Shown: piece after piece, positions 36,472-45,842 of the stretch
Layout of the letters: each line of letters starts with the position of its first letter
Numbering within the stretch: the stretch's first letter is position 1
Assembly (NCBI GenBank): GCA_025128135.1
Contig: JAHLYW010000046.1
Coordinates: 1 to 64,000, forward strand
Direction: 5' to 3'
Length of the DNA: 64,000 bases
Source of the DNA: Synechococcus sp. CS-1325
GTDB taxonomy: Bacteria; Cyanobacteriota; Cyanobacteriia; PCC-6307; Cyanobiaceae
The notes under the pieces: generated by a model
Database searches by the model: none
The model's input: only the letters and a program-made list of their open reading frames with translations
What the model was told of the DNA's origin: nothing
Position numbers and translations under genes: made by a program

Positions 36472-38145
36472 ATGGCTGCTCCCGACCGTCCGGAGCGCAC
36501 CCTCTTCAAGAGGGCCAGATGGCAGCGTCAGCTGCTGGCCCTGCTGCTGGGAATCTGGATCGTTTCGGCGGGAGCGCCATCGCCGGCGAAGGACCCAGCC
36601 AGCCCTCCCGCCGGTTCGGGCTGCGCTGAAGAGCCGGCCTGGATCACCCTTGATGGGCGACGCATCGCCGAGGTGCGCGGCGGGGCAGGCGTCCAGAGCG
36701 CCAGGACCGTGGCGAAACTGGCAACGGAGCGGCTGACGGGCCTTGCCAACGATTACAGCTTCAATCCGGCCGACTTCGTGCTGCGCGAAGACCCTCCCTA
36801 CACGATCCTCGGCATCGAGCGGGATGGGCAGTTCAGCAAGAAGATGGCTTTCGATGATCGGATCGCCACCTGCTTCGGCCTAAGCAGGCAGGCCCTGGCC
36901 GCCGATTACCGCGACAGCTTTCAGCAGGGCATCCTGCGCTACCGGCAGGACAACTCCCTGGTCTCCTGGCTGCGGGGCACGGGTCTGGCCCTGCTGGTGC
37001 TCGGCATCTACATCCTCTGGTTGCGATTTCAGCTGGGGCTGAATCGAACGATCAGGGGCTGGCTGACCAACAACAACAACCAGCAACGGCTCTGCCTCCG
37101 CATCGCCGGTAATCAGGTGCTGGATTCCAGCCAGGTGAGACCACTCCTCCTGCTGGTCTGGCAAGCAAGCCAATGGGCTCTGCTGCTGCTGGTCAGCTAC
37201 CTGCTGATCCCTCTGCTGCTGGGCTTCTTCCCCCCCACCCAGGCCGTCGCCGCGGGCCTGAGGGGCCAGGTGCTCGGGGTGGTCGGCCGGTTGATCCAGG
37301 CGATGGTCGCCGCCATTCCAGGGCTGTTGTCGATCGCGCTGATCCTGGCGATCACCGTGCTGGTGATCCGGGCCAGCAACGCCTGGTTCAAGGCCCTGGA
37401 GCACGGCACCCTGCGCATTCCCGGCTTCTACACCGAGTGGGCGAGCCCCACCGCCAGGCTCGCCTCCGTCTTCATCGCCCTGATCGGCCTGGCTGTCGCC
37501 TTTCCCTATCTGCCGGGCTCCGGGAGCAAGGCCTTTCAGGGAGCAGGCCTGCTGCTGGGCCTGCTGGCCGCCCTTGGCTCCAGCGCCGTGGCCACCAACA
37601 TCATCAGCGGCCTGATGCTGATCTACACCCGCGCCTACAAGGAAGGCGACCGGGTCGAGATCAACGGCGTGGTGGGTGTGGTGCAGGACCGGGCCCTGCT
37701 GGTGACCCGGTTGCAGACCCCCCGCAACGAACTGGTGAGCATTCCGAATGCAACGGTGATCGGCGCCTCGGTGGTGAACTACAGCTTCTCCCGACGGGAG
37801 ATCCAGCAGCCGGTGGCCCTCGCCACCACGATCACGATCGGCTACGACGTGCCCTGGCGCCAGGTGCACGCCCTGATGCTGGCGGCAGCAGGCAGCGTCG
37901 AGGGGATCAGCAGCGAAATCAATCCCTTCGTGCTGCAGACATCGCTGAATGATTTCCACATCAGCTATGAACTGACGGCCTTCATCCAAGACCCGGACAG
38001 CTATCGCCAGAGCCTCTCCGCCCTGCTGGGTGCCCTGCAGGACCAGTTCGCCGCCGCCAATGTGGAAATCCTCTCTCCCGGCTATCACGCGATTCGCAAC
38101 GGCAACCGCAGCACCGTGCCGATCAGTCCGACCCAGCCGTCCTGA
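36472..38145 (+). CDS. Mechanosensitive ion channel family protein with N-terminal exported domain
   Basis: A 557-residue protein from ATG 36472; a TTG nine codons upstream is possible. A signal-type segment (LLALLLGIWIVSAGAP) is followed by about 110 residues of a soluble domain (ITLDGRRIAEVRG, ATERLTGLAND, RDGQFSKKMAFDDRIATCFG), then several membrane helices from about residue 165 and an MscS core (LGLLAALGSSAVATNIISGLMLIYTR, YKEGDRVEINGVVGVV). The C-terminal alpha/beta tail is NEINPFVLQTSLND-like. It differs from the short MscS at 17227 by the periplasmic sensor-like domain. Confidence 0.85.
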   Translation: MAAPDRPERTLFKRARWQRQLLALLLGIWIVSAGAPSPAKDPASPPAGSGCAEEPAWITLDGRRIAEVRGGAGVQSARTVAKLATERLTGLANDYSFNPADFVLREDPPYTILGIERDGQFSKKMAFDDRIATCFGLSRQALAADYRDSFQQGILRYRQDNSLVSWLRGTGLALLVLGIYILWLRFQLGLNRTIRGWLTNNNNQQRLCLRIAGNQVLDSSQVRPLLLLVWQASQWALLLLVSYLLIPLLLGFFPPTQAVAAGLRGQVLGVVGRLIQAMVAAIPGLLSIALILAITVLVIRASNAWFKALEHGTLRIPGFYTEWASPTARLASVFIALIGLAVAFPYLPGSGSKAFQGAGLLLGLLAALGSSAVATNIISGLMLIYTRAYKEGDRVEINGVVGVVQDRALLVTRLQTPRNELVSIPNATVIGASVVNYSFSRREIQQPVALATTITIGYDVPWRQVHALMLAAAGSVEGISSEINPFVLQTSLNDFHISYELTAFIQDPDSYRQSLSALLGALQDQFAAANVEILSPGYHAIRNGNRSTVPISPTQPS

Positions 38146-38155
38146 GAGCAGCCAC

Positions 38156-38947
38156 TCAGCCGGCCGGCCGCAGATAGAGCTCCAGCACACCAGCGCGGCC
38201 GAAGCCCATGGCGGCATAGAGCGACTCCGCACCCGCCGAAGCCTGCAGCAGGGTGAGACGGGCCCCGCGGGCGGCGCCGGCCGCAATCGCCGCCGCGGTC
38301 ACCGCCCGACCCAGCCCCATGCTCCGCCAGGCCGGCAGCGTTCCCACCCAGAAGATGGAGCCGGTTCCATCCAGCACCACGGAGGTGGCCACAGCCAGCA
38401 GCTCCGAGCCCAGTACAACGCCGTAGGTGAGCGGCGACTCCGCCGAACCATCCCCCAGCAGGGTCTCGGCCGCCAGCTGGCCCATGGCGGCGGGGGCAGC
38501 GAAGCTGAGCGCGGCACAGCGTCCATAGGCCTGGGCGAAGGCCGGCCCCAGCGGCAGCAGTTCAGCCCCCGGCACCGCCATCGCCACCCGTTGCCCCGGA
38601 TTGGCGGTGGCCGCCAGCAGGGGCGCCGTGGCTGAGTTCATCAACGCCGCCGGGCTGAGCCGCTGATAGCCGAGCTCAAGCAACTGCCTCCCCTGCTCTG
38701 CGGGGCGTTGATCGGGCCAGCAGAGCCAGATGCAGGGCCTGCCACCTCGCCGGAAGAAGGCATCGAGCCGCGCCAGGCTGGCAGCCGTCCAGGCGGTGCC
38801 GGCGCTGATCACACAGTTGGCGAAGGGGTGGGGGATCGGCGCTGCGAACCAGCCGGCGTCCCCTTCGGTGTGCCAACTGCCACCCCGCCGGCCCAGCTGG
38901 GCAAAGCCATGGGCCATCAGCCGCCTGGAGATCGCGGGTTCCGTCAT
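38156..38947 (-). CDS. GNAT family N-acetyltransferase
   Basis: A 263-residue protein from ATG 38947. The C-terminal 120 residues carry the GNAT fold, with SIFWVGTLPAWRSMGLGRAVTAAAI as the acetyl-CoA loop and LLQASAGAESLYAAMGF as the last strand-helix. The N-terminal half (FANCVISAGTAWTAASLARLDAFFRRGGRP) looks like a second, degenerate GNAT-like or substrate domain. Substrate not predictable. Confidence 0.8.
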   Translation of the reverse strand: MTEPAISRRLMAHGFAQLGRRGGSWHTEGDAGWFAAPIPHPFANCVISAGTAWTAASLARLDAFFRRGGRPCIWLCWPDQRPAEQGRQLLELGYQRLSPAALMNSATAPLLAATANPGQRVAMAVPGAELLPLGPAFAQAYGRCAALSFAAPAAMGQLAAETLLGDGSAESPLTYGVVLGSELLAVATSVVLDGTGSIFWVGTLPAWRSMGLGRAVTAAAIAAGAARGARLTLLQASAGAESLYAAMGFGRAGVLELYLRPAG

Positions 38948-39043
38948 CGTTGCCCGGCGCGGCGGGATCGGAACGGAATCCTCACAGACACGTCTGGGTC
39001 GGTTGCCGTCCCTGGGCGAGGATGGCGAACTCCGGCTGAAAGC

Positions 39044-39433
39044 ATGGCGCGATTGATGGTGGTCCTGAAGCCCAGTGGCGTCGCTTCGGGGGAAGATCTG
39101 ATCCCAAGGCTGCTGCCCACCCTCGCCCGGCTCGATACCGAGATCGATCATCAGGGCAAGCTTCACCTCAGCGGGCTGCTGCGGATTCCGCCCCAGGGAC
39201 TGGTGGTCCAGCTGTTTGCGGATGTTCAACCCCAGGCCGATGGTCCGGAACTCGACGTGGTGCTGATGAGCGCCGAGGCGATGACCAAGGGAGCCCCCCA
39301 GACCCACCAGGCCCTGACCAACCTGATTGCGCTGCTTCCGGAGCATGCCATCGGCCTGGAGCTCACCTTCCGCTCCGACCGGGACGGCCCCCTGCCGCTG
39401 CGGGAGCGGACCCCCCTGCCGGCCAGGAGCTGA
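39044..39433 (+). CDS. Conserved-looking hypothetical protein
   Basis: A 129-residue protein starting MARLMVVLKPSGV, with alternating strands and helices (LPTLARLDTEID, LHLSGLLRIPPQGLVVQLFA, ELDVVLMSAEAMTKGAPQTHQALTNLIALL). It ends 10 nt before rdgB and runs in the same direction, so it is probably co-transcribed. No named family recognised. Confidence 0.55.
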   Translation: MARLMVVLKPSGVASGEDLIPRLLPTLARLDTEIDHQGKLHLSGLLRIPPQGLVVQLFADVQPQADGPELDVVLMSAEAMTKGAPQTHQALTNLIALLPEHAIGLELTFRSDRDGPLPLRERTPLPARS

Positions 39434-39443
39434 GAACAGGGCC

Positions 39444-40043
39444 TTGGCACAGCGCAATGAACTGGTGATTGCCAGCGGCAACCCGCACAAGGTGAAGGAG
39501 ATCACCACGATGCTCGACGCCGTGGAGCTCACGGTGATCGGCCAGCCCGATGGGCTGGACATCGAGGAGACGGGCCACAGCTACGCCGAGAATGCACGGC
39601 TGAAGGCCGAAACCGTGGCGCGGCTCACCGGCCGCTGGACCCTGGCCGACGACTCCGGGCTGGCCGTGGATGCCCTGGGCGGCGCCCCTGGCCTTTTCTC
39701 GGCCCGCTACGCCGCCAGTGACCGGGAGCGGATCGCCAGGCTGCTGAAGGAACTCGGTGACAGCCCCTACCGCACCGCCGCGTTCCATTCGGCCCTGGCC
39801 CTGGCGGATCCCGGCGGCCACACGGTGCTGGAGGCCGAGGGGACCAGCCAGGGAGAAATCCTGCTGCAACCGGTTGAGGTGGCCGGAAGCCACGGCTACA
39901 ACTCGGTCTTCCATGTGCGCGGGGCTGGCTGCACCCTCGCGGAGATGAGCGACCACCAGTTGCTGAGGTTCAGCAGCCGCGCCAGGGCCGCCAGGGCGAT
40001 GGCACCGAAGCTGCTCGCATTGCTGGGGATCGGCGCTCCCTAG
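39444..40043 (+). CDS. rdgB: XTP/dITP diphosphatase (RdgB/HAM1)
   Basis: A 199-residue nucleotide-sanitising enzyme with TTG start ([20 protein letters not shown]). Motifs: [49 protein letters not shown] and YNSVFHV. It hydrolyses deaminated purine triphosphates. In alpha-cyanobacteria this gene commonly sits beside csoS1D and the carboxysome operon. It is convergent with csoS1D, overlapping by 4 nt. Confidence 0.92.
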   Translation: MAQRNELVIASGNPHKVKEITTMLDAVELTVIGQPDGLDIEETGHSYAENARLKAETVARLTGRWTLADDSGLAVDALGGAPGLFSARYAASDRERIARLLKELGDSPYRTAAFHSALALADPGGHTVLEAEGTSQGEILLQPVEVAGSHGYNSVFHVRGAGCTLAEMSDHQLLRFSSRARAARAMAPKLLALLGIGAP

Positions 40044-40777
40044 CGACGGTTGATGATCTCGATGGCCCGCATCGCCGCCGCCGCCGCCTCGTCAATGTCT
40101 CCTTCGCGGCCCGCCAGGGTGAGCCGCCCATAGGCGCCCACGGCCTTCACATCCACCACGGTGATGTTCGACGACTTCTCGGCCTCGTTGGCGGCGATCA
40201 GCACGTAGCCGGCCGGTTCGGTTTCGAGAATGAACATGCTCATGCCGGCCTGGATCATCGAACCGCGCCGGTTCTGGCGGTTGATCAGCACCGCATGGTC
40301 GGGTGTGATCGCCCGGATGATCTCCGACCAGGTGACCTCGCACTGGCCACGCTGCTCCACTGTGGTGCCCATCGCCTCGACCACGGCCTGGCCGGAGAGC
40401 AGCACGCTGCTCTGGTCGCGGTGGTAGAGGGCCAGCGACCCGAAGGCGCGCTCCACCACCTTCTGGCCGAGGCGCACGGTGCTGGCCTTCAGGGCGATGT
40501 CGGTGAGGCGGTGCACGGCCATGCCCGGGGCCACCTCCAGCCAGAGGCAGGCATCGCTTGGAATCGGCAGAAAGCCCTGGGACACCGTGCCCATGTAGGC
40601 GGCCAGCTGGGGCTGCAGCGAATCGAGGAACACGTAGGCCCGCAGCTCGATCTCGGCGCCCAGCTGGATCGAAGGGCTGTGGCTGCCGGTCAGAGGGGTG
40701 AGCCTGGAACGTGGATTGGGGTTCTGCGGACGGGGATCATTCGGAAATCGAGGATCAAACCGTGGCGAACGGGGCAT
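40040..40777 (-). CDS. csoS1D: Carboxysome shell protein CsoS1D (tandem BMC)
   Basis: A 245-residue tandem BMC-domain protein. About 45 Pro/Arg-rich residues lead the first BMC half ([31 protein letters not shown]); the second half ends with [35 protein letters not shown]. CsoS1D forms stacked pseudohexamers with a gated central pore in the alpha-carboxysome shell. No csoS1, rbcL, rbcS, csoS2 or csoSCA is adjacent in this window, unlike the usual gene order. Confidence 0.9.
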   Translation of the reverse strand: MPRSPRFDPRFPNDPRPQNPNPRSRLTPLTGSHSPSIQLGAEIELRAYVFLDSLQPQLAAYMGTVSQGFLPIPSDACLWLEVAPGMAVHRLTDIALKASTVRLGQKVVERAFGSLALYHRDQSSVLLSGQAVVEAMGTTVEQRGQCEVTWSEIIRAITPDHAVLINRQNRRGSMIQAGMSMFILETEPAGYVLIAANEAEKSSNITVVDVKAVGAYGRLTLAGREGDIDEAAAAAMRAIEIINRR

Positions 40778-40972
40778 CGTGCCAGACCTGCGGGACCGGG
40801 GTGCGTCTTGGCCTGCGTAGGGCAGGACGGTTCCCCAGGGACTGGGATTTCGAGGAATTGAGCGGATCCTACCGTTCAGCTCAGACCGGCCCCCGGCGAA
40901 GCCACGGCAGCCCTTGCGAACCCCGGCGGAGCCGATACCTTGCGAATCAGGAACCCAGCCGTCGCAGCCGTG

Positions 40973-41434
40973 GTGTCGAAACGAAGCAGCCCCTCCAGCT
41001 CCGCCCAGGCGGTTCCCGCCACGATCGGAGAACAATCCTTTGCCGACTGGATCGCCGGCGCCATTGATCAGGGTGTCAAACCGGAGCAGGCCCTTGCCGT
41101 GGTCGGTCTGGGATTGATGCGGGGCATGGGCGATCCCGGCTACGGCCTGCCGCTCTTTGACTCCGAATCGACGTCCCAGGATGGTCCGTTGCTGATGCAA
41201 TCGATCAAAACGCGGCTGGAAGCGGTTGCCATGGCGATCGAAACCGGCGCACCGCTGAGCACCCAGGAAGTCACCCTGCTGATCGGCGCCCGCCCCGGCA
41301 GCGCCAAGGTGAGGCGAGCCGGGCTGGTGGCCGAGCGGATCGGCCGCAATGTCTGGCAGTTGCGCCGTGCCCGCAGCGAAGAGCGTGAAGCGGCTACCCC
41401 AACCTTCAGCGAAGGCTTCCGCCGCCGCCTCTGA
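40973..41434 (+). CDS. Hypothetical protein
   Basis: A 153-residue protein with a probable GTG start at 40973 ([10 protein letters not shown]); a TTG at 40940 would add 11 residues. A low-complexity Ser-rich N-terminus is followed by helices [31 protein letters not shown] and [33 protein letters not shown], ending in a basic tail ([18 protein letters not shown]). The second half has a winged-helix-like look. No family name is supported. Confidence 0.55.
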   Translation: MSKRSSPSSSAQAVPATIGEQSFADWIAGAIDQGVKPEQALAVVGLGLMRGMGDPGYGLPLFDSESTSQDGPLLMQSIKTRLEAVAMAIETGAPLSTQEVTLLIGARPGSAKVRRAGLVAERIGRNVWQLRRARSEEREAATPTFSEGFRRRL

Positions 41435-41602
41435 GCGGCTTGAGGCGGCCTGGCACTGAAACGAAACGAATGTTGCGTTTGTCCGGCAGTCGCTGTCCCG
41501 CTTGCTGGTCAGCGCTATCACTGAGTGACCGACGCACCCTTCACCCCGTCGGCCCAGAGCAGAGGCAGGCGGCATCGACCCCCGCCGCTCCGCTCCGGAA
41601 AG

Positions 41603-41629
41603 GCCCCCGTCAGCTGCACGGGGGCTTTT
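41603..41629 (+). terminator. Rho-independent terminator
   Basis: A perfect 8-bp stem, GCCCCCGT and ACGGGGGC, with loop CAGCTGC, followed by TTTT and preceded by AAAGG. The strand with the T-tract is plus. It lies 169 nt beyond the nearest upstream stop, so it may end a small RNA or a long 3' UTR. Confidence 0.75.
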
Positions 41630-41713
41630 CTGTATCCGGGCCACCCCCACTGGCACCGCCCCACTGCTAGCACCGAAAAGTCACCACCGAACAGCCACCA
41701 CCGAACAGCGACC

Positions 41714-42178
41714 ATGGCGTCCGCCGCCCTGTTTCACCTCTCCTTTCCCGTCAACGATCTGGACGCCACCGAACGCTGGTACGTCGATGGGCTCGGCTGC
41801 AGGCGAGGACGACGCAGCCCCGAAGCCCTGGTGCTCGGCCTCGGTGGCCATCAGCTGGTGGCCCATCTCGCCGCCGGAGCGCAGCCGGCCCAACGCGGCA
41901 TCTATCCGCGCCATTTCGGCCTGGTGTTCGCCGAGCCTGCGGCCTACACGGCGATCGAGCAGCGGGCCCGGCGGCAGGAGCTCCAGTTCGGCGTGGCGCC
42001 CCGGCTGCGCTACCCGGATTCACCGCTGGAGCACCGCAGCTTCTTCCTGGTCGATCCCTCGGCGAACTGGCTGGAGTTCAAGCATTACCACCACCCCGAG
42101 GCGATCCTCGGGCTGAGCGAGCTGCCGCTGGTGGGGGAGCACAGTGATTCGTCCGCCGATCCTCCCCCCGCCAGATGA
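41714..42178 (+). CDS. VOC family protein (glyoxalase/dioxygenase superfamily)
   Basis: A 154-residue protein, ATG at 41714. It shows the VOC start ALFHLSFPVNDLDATERWYVDGLGC and the end HRSFFLVDPSANWLEFKHY, with metal-binding His/Glu positions in FHLSF, HFGLVF and NWLEFK. The family covers dioxygenases, lyases and isomerases; substrate unknown. Its stop overlaps the next ATG by 4 nt. Confidence 0.87.
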   Translation: MASAALFHLSFPVNDLDATERWYVDGLGCRRGRRSPEALVLGLGGHQLVAHLAAGAQPAQRGIYPRHFGLVFAEPAAYTAIEQRARRQELQFGVAPRLRYPDSPLEHRSFFLVDPSANWLEFKHYHHPEAILGLSELPLVGEHSDSSADPPPAR

Positions 42179-42630
42179 CCCAGGACCTGATCGAGCGGCT
42201 CCAGCTCACGCCCCATCCGGAGGGTGGCTTCTACCGGGAACGGCATCGCTCGGCGCTGATCGTGCGACGCGCCGATGGCCTGGAGCGATCGGCCTTCACG
42301 GTGATCGACTTCCTGCTCCCGGCCGGCGTGACCAGTCGCTGGCACCGGCTCAGCGGCGCGGAGGAAAGCTGGCACCACGCCGGCGGCGCTCCCCTGCGGC
42401 TCTGGCGGCGTCCTCCCGGCGCCGCAGCAGAGGCGATGCGGCTGGGTCCCCTGGATCCGGCCTTCCCGGACCAGTACCCCGTGCAGGTGATCCCGCCGGA
42501 CTGGTGGCAGGCCGCCAGCAGCCTGGGTGCCTGGACCCTGGTGAACTGCTGTGTGGCACCCGGTTTCGATTTCGCCGACTTCTGCTGCGAGGACGAGCGG
42601 GGCGAGGCTCAGAACAGGGTGTTGCTGTAG
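42175..42630 (+). CDS. Cupin domain protein, DUF985 family
   Basis: A 151-residue protein with the DUF985 pattern: MTQDLIERLQLTPHPEGGFYRE, FLLPAGVTSRWHRLSGAEESWHHAGG (metal-type His/Glu set) and WQAASSLGAWTLVNCCVAPGFDFADF. Cupin_5 enzymes are related to sugar-epimerase-like barrels; substrate unknown. Coupled to the VOC gene. Convergent overlap of 22 nt with the DUF2808 gene. Confidence 0.87.
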   Translation: MTQDLIERLQLTPHPEGGFYRERHRSALIVRRADGLERSAFTVIDFLLPAGVTSRWHRLSGAEESWHHAGGAPLRLWRRPPGAAAEAMRLGPLDPAFPDQYPVQVIPPDWWQAASSLGAWTLVNCCVAPGFDFADFCCEDERGEAQNRVLL

Positions 42631-43208
42631 ATCGAGAGCCGGGCGAAACCGACCGGTGCCCCGACCGGATTGGGCCCGTGCGGATACGCCCGTACGGCGA
42701 ACAGCGTGATCCCTGCCTGGGCTGGGTTGTTGAACGGTTTGAGCGCCACCGTCATGGTCTGACCTGGGCCCGGCGGGGTCAGGAACCGGATGGAGAACAG
42801 CCGCCGCTGCTGATCAAAGCTGGTTTCAATCGGCAGACTGGCCCCCTCCCGACGGGGTTCGCCAAGAAAGGCACGGGTCTGCGCCACATCGAAGGGGAAG
42901 GTCCAGTCAACCCCGGTGGTCTGCTGGATCTCCAGTCGCCCCAGCCCGGCCCCGGCCTGCTCGGGCATGGCAATCGTGAAGTAGTACTCCGCACCGTTGT
43001 CCATCACGGTGGTGTAGTAGTTGCGGAAGGTGAGCTTCCAGGGCGGCGTCTGAAAAAAGGTGCTGCCGCGCAGTTCCAGCGCCAACAACGGCTGAGGCGG
43101 CAGCAGAAGGGCTCCGGCTCCAGCCAGCAAGCAGGGCCCAGCCACCAGCAGGGCGGAGATCAGGTGCCCAGCGCCGGGGCGCCTGCCATGGATGGGGGGC
43201 CGGCTCAT
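42609..43208 (-). CDS. DUF2808 domain protein, exported
   Basis: A 199-residue protein with an N-terminal hydrophobic segment ([21 protein letters not shown]) as signal or anchor. The mature part shows the DUF2808 pattern: [45 protein letters not shown] and [10 protein letters not shown]. This is a mainly cyanobacterial family of unknown function. Its ATG overlaps the glutathione S-transferase stop by 4 nt. Confidence 0.85.
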   Translation of the reverse strand: MSRPPIHGRRPGAGHLISALLVAGPCLLAGAGALLLPPQPLLALELRGSTFFQTPPWKLTFRNYYTTVMDNGAEYYFTIAMPEQAGAGLGRLEIQQTTGVDWTFPFDVAQTRAFLGEPRREGASLPIETSFDQQRRLFSIRFLTPPGPGQTMTVALKPFNNPAQAGITLFAVRAYPHGPNPVGAPVGFARLSIYSNTLF

Positions 43209-44497
43209 CGGAAGGTGCCAGCAGGTGGGCGCGTCGCCCCGATCGAGCCGGCAAAGGGGCGTGGATCCTGATCGCGGCGATGGTGGGTTGGCAAGGGGGG
43301 TGGCCCGCCAGGCGCCTGATCGGCGCTGGGCTGATCGCAGCTGAGGGAAGCCTGGGCGACCGCGCTGAGCGCCCGGCGCAGAGCCCGGGCCGCCAGCAGC
43401 GACATGTCGCGGGGAACGCTGATGCGGTCTTTCAGGTAGAGCAGGCCAACGGCGGCGCCGACGGGCGCCGGGCAGGGGCGCCCCAGGATCAACTGGGTCA
43501 GTCCGCAGCGCAGGGCCCGATCGAAGCGCTCCGGTGGCACGGGATTCACCGCCAGGATGGCGTGACGATGCCGGAGCACCCGGCGCAGCGCCTCGGCCGC
43601 CTCATCGCCCCGGGGGGTGTGGGAGGTTTCCGGATCCAGCGGTTCAGCCAGGGGCCAGGGACCCTGATCAACCCGCCGGCATGCGGCCTGCTGACGGGCG
43701 GAGCCGCTGGCGTAGCAGCCCCCCATCTGGGGCGGGAGATCGTGGGCATGGGTGTGAAAATCGCCCTGGGTGCCGAGGTAGGTGGAGCGGCCCTCCATGG
43801 CCGTGAACCAGGCGGCGATAGCGGGATGGCGCTCCTTGAGGCCATAGCCTTTGTAGTAATAGAGGCTGGCATTCATCCGCTCGATGTAAGGGGTGAAGAC
43901 CAGATCAGCCGTGCTGAATTCCGCCAGGAAGAACGGACCAGGACGGATGTTCAGGGCCGAATCAACCTTCGACGCCACCTGGTCGAACGACCGCTCGGCG
44001 GAGGCCTCTTGCCGCTCTGAGCTCGAGGGCACACAGAGCCACTGGCACCAGGCCCGGAACAAGCTGCGCTCCAGTTGACGCAGAGGCAACACCTCGGGGG
44101 CGTTCATGGCCGCACCGAGCGGCCCGAAGGCTGCTTCGAGGGCCTGCAGGATCAGATCGCTCTCGGTGATCAGCCGACCATCGAGTTCGAGGGCCGGCAG
44201 CATCCCACTGGGCACCAGGCGCTTGAACCAGGCCTCCTTCTCGCCGTAGCAGAACATCGTGACCTTGCGGATCCGATAGGGAATCCGCTTCTCCTCCAGC
44301 CACAACCACACCTTCTGGCAGTAGGGGCACCAGGCATGGTGATCGCGGAACAGGGTGACCCGCAGCTCCGATTCGCTCTGGCCGAACAGGCGCAGGGTGG
44401 CCTGGGCATTGGTTGGCCCCTCAATCCGATCGGGCTCAGGTGGGGACAGGGCTTCGAGCTCCTGCCAGCTGAGCGGATCGATGGGGGCTTGGATCAC
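43205..44497 (-). CDS. Glutathione S-transferase family protein
   Basis: A 430-residue protein. Residues 35-125 are a thioredoxin-fold GST N-domain with Cys57-Pro-Tyr-Cys60 ([18 protein letters not shown]) and [23 protein letters not shown]. The helical C-domain ([29 protein letters not shown]) follows. About 180 further residues ([25 protein letters not shown]) are an extension seen in cyanobacterial and plant GST-like proteins. A glutathionyl-disulfide or dehydroascorbate-type activity is possible from the CPYC centre. Confidence 0.87.
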   Translation of the reverse strand: MIQAPIDPLSWQELEALSPPEPDRIEGPTNAQATLRLFGQSESELRVTLFRDHHAWCPYCQKVWLWLEEKRIPYRIRKVTMFCYGEKEAWFKRLVPSGMLPALELDGRLITESDLILQALEAAFGPLGAAMNAPEVLPLRQLERSLFRAWCQWLCVPSSSERQEASAERSFDQVASKVDSALNIRPGPFFLAEFSTADLVFTPYIERMNASLYYYKGYGLKERHPAIAAWFTAMEGRSTYLGTQGDFHTHAHDLPPQMGGCYASGSARQQAACRRVDQGPWPLAEPLDPETSHTPRGDEAAEALRRVLRHRHAILAVNPVPPERFDRALRCGLTQLILGRPCPAPVGAAVGLLYLKDRISVPRDMSLLAARALRRALSAVAQASLSCDQPSADQAPGGPPPLPTHHRRDQDPRPFAGSIGATRPPAGTFR

Positions 44498-44560
44498 GGA
44501 AAGGGGGAAAGCCTGGGGCCTGTCAGTGGAGATTCTGGCAAGGCCGGATCAAGCCAGGCA

Positions 44561-44740
44561 TCAACTCTGTTGAAGTGAAAGCAGCTCAGCTCCGTACTGG
44601 GCACTGAAGCTGGCCTGAAGCTGCCAGAGCTCAAGCAAAGACTTGGAGATGAGCCGCAGATCCTCGATCTCGGTGCAGCTGTCGATCGCTCTGGCATGGG
44701 CCTCAACGGCGAACTGCCGCGAAAGAGAGAGGGAATCCAT
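44561..44740 (-). CDS. Small conserved-looking helical protein
   Basis: A 59-residue protein (starts MDSLSLSRQFAVEAHAR, ends LLSLQQS), too short for routine ORF lists. It is predicted all-helical (EIEDLRLISKSLLELWQLQASFSAQYG). The LSLSRQF start and spacing of hydrophobic residues recall NblA-like phycobilisome-degradation proteins, but the NblA-specific residues are not clearly present, so I do not name it. The upstream region holds an AT-rich inverted repeat. Confidence 0.55.
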   Translation of the reverse strand: MDSLSLSRQFAVEAHARAIDSCTEIEDLRLISKSLLELWQLQASFSAQYGAELLSLQQS

Positions 44741-44766
44741 GGCAAATAAGCGGCTTCCTCAAAGAT

Positions 44767-44789
44767 AGCAACAATTCTTGACAATTGCT
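44767..44789. promoter_or_regulatory. Imperfect AT-rich inverted repeat upstream of the 59-aa gene
   Basis: Arms AGCAACAATT (44767-44776) and CAATTGCT (44782-44789) around CTTGA. The plus strand contains TTGACA (44779-44784), the minus strand TTGTCA. It could be an operator or promoter element for the small gene that starts at 44740. Confidence 0.3.
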
Positions 44790-44875
44790 GATTCGAGGCG
44801 TTCTGTGCCTGGCCAAGTGGCCGAAACGGGGGCCATCTGACAGAGGACAAGGCAGATGCAGGCTGGATTCCCGCC

Positions 44876-45061
44876 CTAGGCCGGCTCGAGAACCACCTGG
44901 CTCAACTGGTTCATCGGCACGGCGAAGGGGGGGGAACCCTGCTTGGAGAGGGGCCAGCGGCGGACCCAGCAGCGGTCGCCGTCATCATCGATGCTGAGAA
45001 TCTGATAGGTGGTGTCGCCTTTGCTGGTCAATTGTACGAAGGCGCCTTGCTGAAGCGTCAT
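44876..45061 (-). CDS. Small hypothetical protein
   Basis: A 61-residue protein starting MTLQQGAFVQLTSKGD at ATG 45061, preceded by a good Shine-Dalgarno (TGAGGAG about 8 nt upstream). It is beta-rich (TYQILSIDDDGDRCWVRRW) and ends PMNQLSQVVLEPA. It looks like a small SH3-like barrel. The strong ribosome-binding site and coding-like composition support it; no family name. Confidence 0.6.
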   Translation of the reverse strand: MTLQQGAFVQLTSKGDTTYQILSIDDDGDRCWVRRWPLSKQGSPPFAVPMNQLSQVVLEPA

Positions 45062-45470
45062 GTTGATGCTCCTCAGGAAAAAGGGACAGGTGAGAAGGTC
45101 CGAAGCACGAACCCCAACGCTTGCCAACGTAACGGAGTATTTCGGCGAATTGACAGCCAGTCATGGATCGGTCACCAGCTTGTGGAGATGCTGACCTGGC
45201 TCCAGACAGGCGGACGCTCGGCCTGCTGCACCTGATTCCTGGTGAACGAAAGCTCTGGATGCTCGACAACCCGCCAGCTTTGCTGGCGAGGTGCCTGCCA
45301 ATGGTGATGCCCAGCTGCAACCCAGAAGCCCATTGGGGATCCGGGGGCTGAGCTGGGCGAAGCTGAAACCAATCAGCCGAATGAATCAAGCCAGCCCTGC
45401 CAATGGAGAGCAGGCAGAGCTGAAGCGCTGATGGAGGCTGGATTCCACTGACAGATCCAGCCTGGCCGAC
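45062..45470. other. 409-nt intergenic stretch
   Basis: No gene called. Frames here are short and lack start signals. The only clear structure is the hairpin near its right end (45435-45462). It probably holds the promoter of the 61-aa gene and the 3' end of the cyAbrB transcript. Confidence 0.4.
45435..45462 (-). terminator. Hairpin downstream of the cyAbrB gene
   Basis: A perfect 9-bp stem, AGGCTGGAT and ATCCAGCCT, with an 11-nt loop, lying 8 nt after the stop of the cyAbrB gene on its strand. No U-tract follows, so termination is only suggested. Confidence 0.4.
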
Positions 45471-45842
45471 TCAATCCTCGGTGTCGTCGGAGCCACCGAC
45501 GGGAACCAGACGGATCTGCTTCTTGCCGAGCTTGATTTCGAACTCATCGCCAGGCTGCAGACCGAGCAGAGCGGTGTAGGCCTTGCCGATCAGCAGGTTT
45601 CCATTGAACTGCACCTTGGTGACATAGCTGAGCTTGCGGCCACCCTGACCGACCCCATTGCCACTGCCAAGGCCAAGGCTGACTCCCTTGGCTTCGAGAA
45701 GTGCCTCATAAAAGGCCGTGAAGTTGAGCCGCTCGCTGCCGTCTTTTTTGGTGCTCACATAGCCGGCTGCCTTGACCAGCTCGGATTTGCCGACATCACC
45801 CAACTCCTTGACTTTGGCCAGCAGGTCAGAACCGGTGAGCAT
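45471..45842 (-). CDS. AbrB-like transcriptional regulator (cyAbrB)
   Basis: A 123-residue cyanobacterial AbrB-like protein. The N-terminus MLTGSDLLAKVKELGDVGKSELVKAAGYVS and the C-terminal DNA-binding-type strand set YVTKVQFNGNLLIGKAYTALLGLQPGDEFEIKLGKKQIRL match cyAbrB. These regulators influence carbon/nitrogen balance, redox and hydrogenase genes. Which paralogue (cyAbrB1 or cyAbrB2) is not decided here. The upstream region is AT-rich, probably the promoter. Confidence 0.9.
   Translation of the reverse strand: MLTGSDLLAKVKELGDVGKSELVKAAGYVSTKKDGSERLNFTAFYEALLEAKGVSLGLGSGNGVGQGGRKLSYVTKVQFNGNLLIGKAYTALLGLQPGDEFEIKLGKKQIRLVPVGGSDDTED

Noticed and set aside
36880..38286. A 468-codon minus-strand frame
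   Set aside because: Antisense to the mechanosensitive channel gene; Gln/His-rich low-similarity shadow.
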